Shown: in pieces, positions 12,989-17,241 of the stretch
How the letters are laid out: each line of letters begins with the position of its first letter
Position numbering within the stretch: position 1 is the first letter of the stretch
From: Chloroflexota bacterium
GTDB lineage: Bacteria; Chloroflexota; Anaerolineae; Anaerolineales; Villigracilaceae
Reading direction: 5' to 3'
Length of the DNA stretch: 17,241 bases
Assembly (NCBI GenBank): GCA_021823555.1
Contig: JAKANW010000008.1
Span: 1 to 17,241, forward strand
Notes under the pieces: model-generated
What the model was told of the DNA's origin: nothing
The model's input: the letters and a program-made list of their open reading frames with translations, nothing else
Databases searched by the model: none
Program-made: the position numbers and the translations under genes

Positions 12989-15900
12989 ATGACTGAAAGA
13001 AAATACACAAACCGCCGTTACCTCGACGCCCTCGAAAAGAAAGTCCTCGTTTTCGACGGCGCGATGGGCACCAGTCTGCAAAATCAACATCTCACTGCCA
13101 AGCATTTCGGCGGCGAGCAATACAACGGATGCAACGATTACCTCGTCATCTCGTATCCCGAAGCCGTGGAAAAAGTCCATCGCTCGTTCCTCGAAGTCGG
13201 CGTGGACGTGCTCGAAACGGACACCTTCCGTTCCAACCGTCTGACGATGGCGGAATATAAACTTGCCGACCGCGTGATCGAGATCAACGAAACCGCTGCC
13301 AAACTTGCGCGAAGACTCGCCGATGAATATTCACAGTTACCCTCACCCCTGCGCCCCTCTCCCAAAATTGGGAGAGGGGATGGGGGTGAGGGTCAACCGC
13401 GTTTTGTCGCTGGTTCCATCGGACCTTCGGGAAAACTTCCATCCGCGAATGATCCCGAACTCTCCAACGTCAGCTTCGATGAACTCGTGGACGTTTTCCG
13501 CGAGCAGGCCGTTGGTCTGATCCGCGGCGGCGTGGATGTGCTGCTCATCGAGACATCGCAGGATATTCTCGAAGTCAAAGCCGCCATCACGGGCATCCAC
13601 AAAGCTTTCGATGAGACTCAGACCTATTTGCCGATCCAGGCTCAGGTCACGCTCGACACGACCGGTCGCATGTTGCTCGGCACCGACGTCAACGCCGCGC
13701 TCGCCATTCTCGAAGGCATGGGCATTGATGTTATCGGCCTCAATTGTTCCACCGGCCCCGAACACATGCGCGAGCCCATCCGCATCCTCGGCGAAAATTC
13801 CACGCTGCCTGTTTCTTGTATTCCGAATGCAGGACTTCCACTGAACGTTGATGGCCAGGCCGTCTATCCACTCGAGCCCGAACCGTTCGCGAATGACCTG
13901 TTTGAATTCGTGACCAAATACAACATTTCGGTTGTGGGCGGATGCTGCGGGACGACGCCCGAACATTTGAAATTGTTGGTGGATAAATTAAACGCACATC
14001 CACATCCTGACAGACCGCTTCACGCGACGCCTCAATTGGCTTCCGCCATGTCGGCCATTTCGATGCGACAGGATCCTCCGCCAACCCTGCTCGGCGAGCG
14101 CTGCAACGCGCAAGGCTCGCGCAAGTTCAAACGACTTTTGCTTGAAGAAGATTACGATGGCATCTTGGAAGTCGCGCGCGAGCAAGTTGAATTCGGCGCG
14201 CACGCCCTCGACATTTCCTGCGCCGTCACCGAACGCCCCGACGAAGTTGAACTGATGCGCAAGGTCGTCAAGAAACTTGAGATGGGCGTGGACGTTCCGC
14301 TGGTGATCGACACCACCGAACTTGACGTGTTGGAAGTTGCGCTCAAGACCGCGCCTGGACGATGTCTCATCAACTCAACACATCTCGAATCAGGCCGCGC
14401 CAAAGCGGATAAAGTTTTCAAACTCGCCAAGGAACATAATGCGGCTGTCATTGTGCTGACCATTGACGAGCAAGGCATGGCAAAAACGCGTGATCGCAAA
14501 CTCGAAGTCGCCAAACGCATCTACGACATCGCCGTCAATGAGTTTGGACTCAAACCCCAGGATTTGGTTTTCGACACGTTGACATTTACATTGGCGACCG
14601 GCGATCCTGAATTCGCCACCTCCGCCATTGAAACCATCGAGGGCATTCGCCTCATCAAGCAAAACCTGCCTGGCGTGATGGCTTCGCTCGGTGTGAGCAA
14701 TTTGTCGTTTGGTCTCGCCCAGCACGCGCGACCTGTCTTGAACTCGATCATGCTCCATCATTGCGTTCAAGCTGGCCTGGACATGGCCATCATTAATCCC
14801 GCCCATGTCACCGCCTACGCTGACATCCCTGCTGACGAAAAAGAACTGGCCGAAGATTTGATCTTCAATCGCCGCACCGACGCGCTGCAACGTTACATTG
14901 AATTCTACGAAAAGGTCACGCCCACTGAGCAAGCCGCCGCATCCAATCCCACCGAAGGCATGACGCCCGAACAGCGTTTGCACTGGTCCATCGTTCATCG
15001 CCACAAGGAAGGCGTGGAAAACGATATTGACGAAATTATCAATCGCAGCAATTCCCCTCTCCTTTCGGGAGAGGGCAGGGTGAGGGAAAAGGAATTCAAA
15101 CCCAATCCGTCTATGCCAGACGCGTTACTTGAGCGCGTCCGCGAGTTACGTCAAAATGCAACCGATGCAGAAAAACTAATGTGGTCTCTCCTCCGTAATC
15201 GCGCTGTACATGATGCCAAATTCCGCCGACAACATCCGATCGGCAGTTATATTCTTGACTTTTATTGCCATGAAGCAAAGCTTGGCATTGAACTCGATGG
15301 AAGCCAGCACAATGAAGGCGACCAAATCAAATATGATAAAGAGCGAACAAAGATTTTGCAGGAACGACATGGAATCCAGATAATCAGGTTTTGGAACAGC
15401 GATGTATTGAATAAAACGCAGAATGTACTTAATGTACTTTGGGACGCTTTAGAGGAAAGATTGCCTGCCGAGTCCCTCACCCCTCTCCCCTCTCCCGCGG
15501 GGAGAGGGGAACCGCGCCCCTCAAAACACGAGGTCGCCGTCACTATTCTTAATACCGTTCTCCTTCCCGCCATGAAAGAAGTCGGCGACAAATTCGGCGC
15601 GGGGGAATTGATCCTGCCCTTCGTGCTCCAATCTGCCGAGGTGATGAAGAAGACCGTCGCGCATCTGGAAAATTATCTTGAAAAGATGGAAGGCGTCACC
15701 AAAGGCACGGTCGTTATCGCCACCGTCTACGGTGACGTGCACGATATTGGCAAGAATCTTGTCAAAACGATCCTCGCCAACAATGGTTACACCGTCATTG
15801 ATCTCGGCAAGCAAGTCCCTGCGGAGACGATTATCACCAAAGCCGTCGAAGTCAACGCCACCGCGATTGGACTATCTGCATTGTTGGTGTCCACTTCCAA

Positions 15901-17011
15901 GCAAATGCCATTGATCGTCAATGAAATGCATCGCCGCGGACATAAGATTCCCATCTTGGTCGGCGGCGCGGCCATCAATCGCCGCTTCGGTCGCCGCATC
16001 CTTTTTGCGGAAGATGGCAATGCTTATGAGCCGGGTGTCTTCTATTGTAAGGATGCCTTCGAAGGTTTGGAAACGATGGATCAATTAATAGATTCCAATC
16101 GCAAACCTGCACTCATGGAACAAGTCCGCAAGGAAGCGGACATGGAAATGGGACGCGCCTCCCAGGTGCCGGACCACCGCAAAACAACGGCGACCCGCTC
16201 CACGGTCCAGCCTGAGCCGATCAACCATCCGCTTAAGTGGGGACCGCGCGTTGTCAAAGATATGCCACTCGAGTTGGTGTTGAAGCATCTCAATATCAAT
16301 GAGTTGTATCGCCTTTCATGGGGCGCGAAAAATACGCACGGCGCGGAGTGGGACAAGTTGAAGAAAGAGTTCGATGCGCGCCTGCAAAAAATGACGAAGG
16401 CCGCGCTTAAGGATGGCTGGCTCAAACCGCAGGGCGTGTACGGACTGTTCCCCTGCCAGGCGGACGGCGACGATCTTATCATCTACGACCCCGCATCCAT
16501 CGCTGACTCGCCCGAATCGCTGACTCGCTTCACCTTCCCGCGCCAACCCTATGACGATCATCTGGCGTTGTCCGATTACTTCGCATCCGTTGCTTCGGGA
16601 AAGATTGATGTGGTTGCCTTCCAGGTCGTCACGGTGGGACTGGAAGCCACAGAAAAATTCGATGCACTGCAAGCCGCGGGCGATTACTCGGAGGGCTACT
16701 TCACGCATGGACTGGCCGTCCAGACGGCGGAAGCCACAGCCGATTATTTGCATGGGCACATCCGCCGCGAACTCGGCATCGGTGAGGAGCAGGGCAAACG
16801 TTATTCCTGGGGCTATCCTGCCATCCCCGAACTCGAGGATCATCAAAAGGTCTTTGAGCTTTTGCCTGCCGTTAGGACAGAGCTGGGCATGACCCTCTCT
16901 GCCGCTTATCAACTCATCCCTGAACAATCCACCGCCGCGATCATCGTACATCATCCGCAAGCCAGGTATTACAGCGTTGGCGAAAGCCGCGTCGAGCAGT
17001 TGATGAGGTAG
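12989..17011 (+). CDS. metH: Cobalamin-dependent methionine synthase with two in-frame insertions
   Basis: This 1340-residue enzyme transfers a methyl group from methyltetrahydrofolate to homocysteine via cobalamin, making methionine. Domains: homocysteine domain (about 10-340; zinc ligands Cys253 in GLNCSTGP and Cys319/Cys320 in GGCCGTTPE), pterin-binding domain (about 365-650; ERCNAQGSRKFK, LDISCAVTERPDE), cobalamin cap and B12 domain (about 665-1010; GDVHDIGKN with axial His918, then LSALLVSTSKQM and VGGAA), and an AdoMet reactivation domain (about 1080-1340; RYSWGYPAIPE). Without its insertions it would have about 1165 residues, near the E. coli length of 1227. I prefer ATG 12989 with GGAG five bases upstream; a TTG at 12950 is also open. 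The insertions at about residues 117-136 and 688-844 keep the frame; see the repeat and mobile element entries. It is the last gene of the riboswitch cluster. Confidence 0.92.
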   Translation: MTERKYTNRRYLDALEKKVLVFDGAMGTSLQNQHLTAKHFGGEQYNGCNDYLVISYPEAVEKVHRSFLEVGVDVLETDTFRSNRLTMAEYKLADRVIEINETAAKLARRLADEYSQLPSPLRPSPKIGRGDGGEGQPRFVAGSIGPSGKLPSANDPELSNVSFDELVDVFREQAVGLIRGGVDVLLIETSQDILEVKAAITGIHKAFDETQTYLPIQAQVTLDTTGRMLLGTDVNAALAILEGMGIDVIGLNCSTGPEHMREPIRILGENSTLPVSCIPNAGLPLNVDGQAVYPLEPEPFANDLFEFVTKYNISVVGGCCGTTPEHLKLLVDKLNAHPHPDRPLHATPQLASAMSAISMRQDPPPTLLGERCNAQGSRKFKRLLLEEDYDGILEVAREQVEFGAHALDISCAVTERPDEVELMRKVVKKLEMGVDVPLVIDTTELDVLEVALKTAPGRCLINSTHLESGRAKADKVFKLAKEHNAAVIVLTIDEQGMAKTRDRKLEVAKRIYDIAVNEFGLKPQDLVFDTLTFTLATGDPEFATSAIETIEGIRLIKQNLPGVMASLGVSNLSFGLAQHARPVLNSIMLHHCVQAGLDMAIINPAHVTAYADIPADEKELAEDLIFNRRTDALQRYIEFYEKVTPTEQAAASNPTEGMTPEQRLHWSIVHRHKEGVENDIDEIINRSNSPLLSGEGRVREKEFKPNPSMPDALLERVRELRQNATDAEKLMWSLLRNRAVHDAKFRRQHPIGSYILDFYCHEAKLGIELDGSQHNEGDQIKYDKERTKILQERHGIQIIRFWNSDVLNKTQNVLNVLWDALEERLPAESLTPLPSPAGRGEPRPSKHEVAVTILNTVLLPAMKEVGDKFGAGELILPFVLQSAEVMKKTVAHLENYLEKMEGVTKGTVVIATVYGDVHDIGKNLVKTILANNGYTVIDLGKQVPAETIITKAVEVNATAIGLSALLVSTSKQMPLIVNEMHRRGHKIPILVGGAAINRRFGRRILFAEDGNAYEPGVFYCKDAFEGLETMDQLIDSNRKPALMEQVRKEADMEMGRASQVPDHRKTTATRSTVQPEPINHPLKWGPRVVKDMPLELVLKHLNINELYRLSWGAKNTHGAEWDKLKKEFDARLQKMTKAALKDGWLKPQGVYGLFPCQADGDDLIIYDPASIADSPESLTRFTFPRQPYDDHLALSDYFASVASGKIDVVAFQVVTVGLEATEKFDALQAAGDYSEGYFTHGLAVQTAEATADYLHGHIRRELGIGEEQGKRYSWGYPAIPELEDHQKVFELLPAVRTELGMTLSAAYQLIPEQSTAAIIVHHPQARYYSVGESRVEQLMR
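13339..13393. repeat. Solo CCCTCAC/CCCTCTCC palindrome inside metH
   Basis: This 55-bp element starts ACCCTCACCCC (13339-13349) and ends with its reverse complement GGGGTGAGGGT (13383-13393). The centre, CCCCTCTCCCAA (13354-13365) and TTGGGAGAGGGG (13368-13379), is a perfect 12-bp stem. It is translated as the low-complexity stretch LPSPLRPSPKIGRGDGGEGQ inside the homocysteine domain, where the family would run directly from the DEY helix into PRFVAGSIGPSGK. The same termini flank the DUF559 element further along metH. Confidence 0.85.
15054..15086. repeat. Left terminal repeat of the DUF559 element
   Basis: CCCTCTCC (15055-15062) and GGAGAGGG (15068-15075) form a hairpin, followed by GGGTGAGGG. 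Translated in frame as SPLLSGEGRVR, a peptide pattern typical of these repeats when they fall inside reading frames. Confidence 0.75.
15474..15509. repeat. Right terminal repeat of the DUF559 element
   Basis: It starts CCCTCACCCC and ends CTCTCCCGCGGGGAGAGGGG, the reverse-complement arrangement of the left repeat. Translated in frame as SLTPLPSPAGRGE, after which MetH sequence resumes at about HEVAVTILNTVLLPAMKEV. Confidence 0.75.
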
Positions 17012-17034
17012 AACAAATTGGCAATTTGTTCTAC
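17008..17034. repeat. Perfect palindrome overlapping the metH stop codon
   Basis: GTAGAACAAATTG (17008-17020) and CAATTTGTTCTAC (17022-17034) are perfect reverse complements with one base between them. The metH stop TAG (17009-17011) lies in the left arm. No T-run follows, so it is not a classic terminator, though it may stabilise the mRNA 3' end. Its place directly before a RAYT-type transposase remnant suggests a REP-like repeat. Confidence 0.7.
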
Positions 17035-17045
17035 AGGATCAAGCG

Positions 17046-17241
17046 ATGAATCAATTCTCGTATAAGAGATGGGACGACGCGCTCGACAAACGGGACCATG
17101 GAGAAAAATATTTGACGATCCACACATAGCGGATCTTGTCGCTGAAAGTTTGCATTATCGAGATGGCAAGGTGTATGATTTGGAAGCTTTTTCCATTATG
17201 CCAAACCACATCCATCTTGTTTGCGCACCTCTGGAGGAGGA
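17046..17241 (+). pseudogene. RAYT-type (Y1/HUH) transposase, frameshifted and cut by the window edge
   Basis: The frame from ATG 17046 reads MNQFSYKRWDDALDKRDHGE and ends in a stop at 17127-17129. A second frame (one base back, from about 17114) continues the family sequence: DDPHIADLVAESLHYRDGKV, then YDLEAFSIMPNHIHLVCAPL up to the window end. The HIH in MPNHIHLV is the metal-binding HUH motif of Y1 transposases of the REP-associated type. Joining both frames restores the usual order (WDDALD...EKYL...DPHIADLV...YRDGKVYDL), so a single-base deletion near 17114 probably broke the gene. The usual N-terminal YFVTFRL segment is missing. The catalytic Tyr would lie beyond the window. The palindrome before it could be a cognate REP-like substrate. 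Confidence 0.65.

Larger units (their letters stand above)
15054..15509 (+). mobile_element. DUF559 element with inverted terminal repeats inserted in metH
   Basis: This segment of about 456 bp is bounded by a left repeat (15054-15086, CCCCTCTCC...GGGTGAGGG) and a right repeat (15474-15509, CCCTCACCCC...GAGAGGGG) that are approximate reverse complements of each other. Between them lies an intact DUF559 domain (from Met709 at 15113 to about residue 825) in the same frame as metH. DUF559 belongs to the Vsr/PD-(D/E)XK-like nuclease superfamily; candidate active-site residues are Asp757 (YILDFYC) and Glu768 (GIELDGSQH). The domain could be translated as part of MetH or separately from the ATG at 15113, which lacks a clear ribosome site. 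The boundaries are inferred from the repeats, as no target-site duplication is certain. Confidence 0.8.

Noticed and set aside
15054..15509. Intein in MetH
   Set aside because: No N-terminal Cys/Ser splice block, no His-Asn plus Cys/Ser/Thr end, and no Hint-domain length; the segment is a DUF559 domain with inverted repeats.
17008..17034. Rho-independent terminator of metH
   Set aside because: The stem is perfect but AT-rich with a one-base loop and no T-run afterwards; a REP-like repeat fits better.

Overview
The window looks like chromosomal DNA of a Chloroflexota bacterium, probably Anaerolineae. This is inference: it rests on moderate-to-high GC, the TupABC genes with their regulator type, a SAM-I riboswitch serving a metH cluster, DUF5946 and DinB-like genes, and several classes of small palindromic repeats. 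No rRNA, tRNA or CRISPR array was seen.

Left half, all on the minus strand. Positions 1-5279 hold an efflux operon read right to left: MarR-type regulator, ABC-2 permease, long HlyD-type adaptor, two ABC ATPases that correspond to the two halves of E. coli YbhF, and a small membrane protein cut by the window edge. It has a near-consensus promoter (TTGACA-17-TAATAT) with an inverted repeat over the predicted start of transcription, which suggests autoregulation by the MarR protein. Positions 5343-10418 hold a tungstate/molybdate-type operon: a one-component regulator (ArsR-like HTH fused to a PBP-like oxyanion domain), a small lipoprotein, a protein with a TiaS-like GxDDTD N-terminus, a polytopic membrane protein resembling an ECF S component, then TupA, TupB and TupC. 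A 13-bp perfect stem lies between tupA and tupB. The lipoprotein, the TiaS-like protein and the membrane protein have no obvious role in tungstate uptake and form the most interesting uncharacterised gene set here.

A divergent promoter region at about 10419-10500 has two predicted sigma70 promoters whose -35 boxes overlap. The plus-strand promoter drives a SAM-I riboswitch (10521-10644) with an intrinsic terminator (10664-10696). Its P3 arm is extended by a CAGTGA-rich palindrome.

The right half is on the plus strand. After the riboswitch come two tandem DinB-like genes, a DUF5946 gene, an AT-rich two-TM gene of unknown function, and metH (cobalamin-dependent methionine synthase), all tightly packed, so metH appears to be the riboswitch-controlled gene although it lies about 2.3 kb downstream. 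metH itself carries two in-frame insertions that share CCCTCAC/CCCTCTCC palindromes: a 55-bp solo palindrome in the homocysteine domain, and an element of about 456 bp in the cobalamin cap region. The larger one contains a complete DUF559 (Vsr-like nuclease) domain between inverted terminal repeats. Both keep the reading frame and the catalytic residues of MetH, which suggests a mobile DUF559 element living inside an essential-type enzyme. At the right edge a perfect 13-bp palindrome overlaps the metH stop codon, followed by a frameshifted, truncated RAYT-type (Y1/HUH) transposase.
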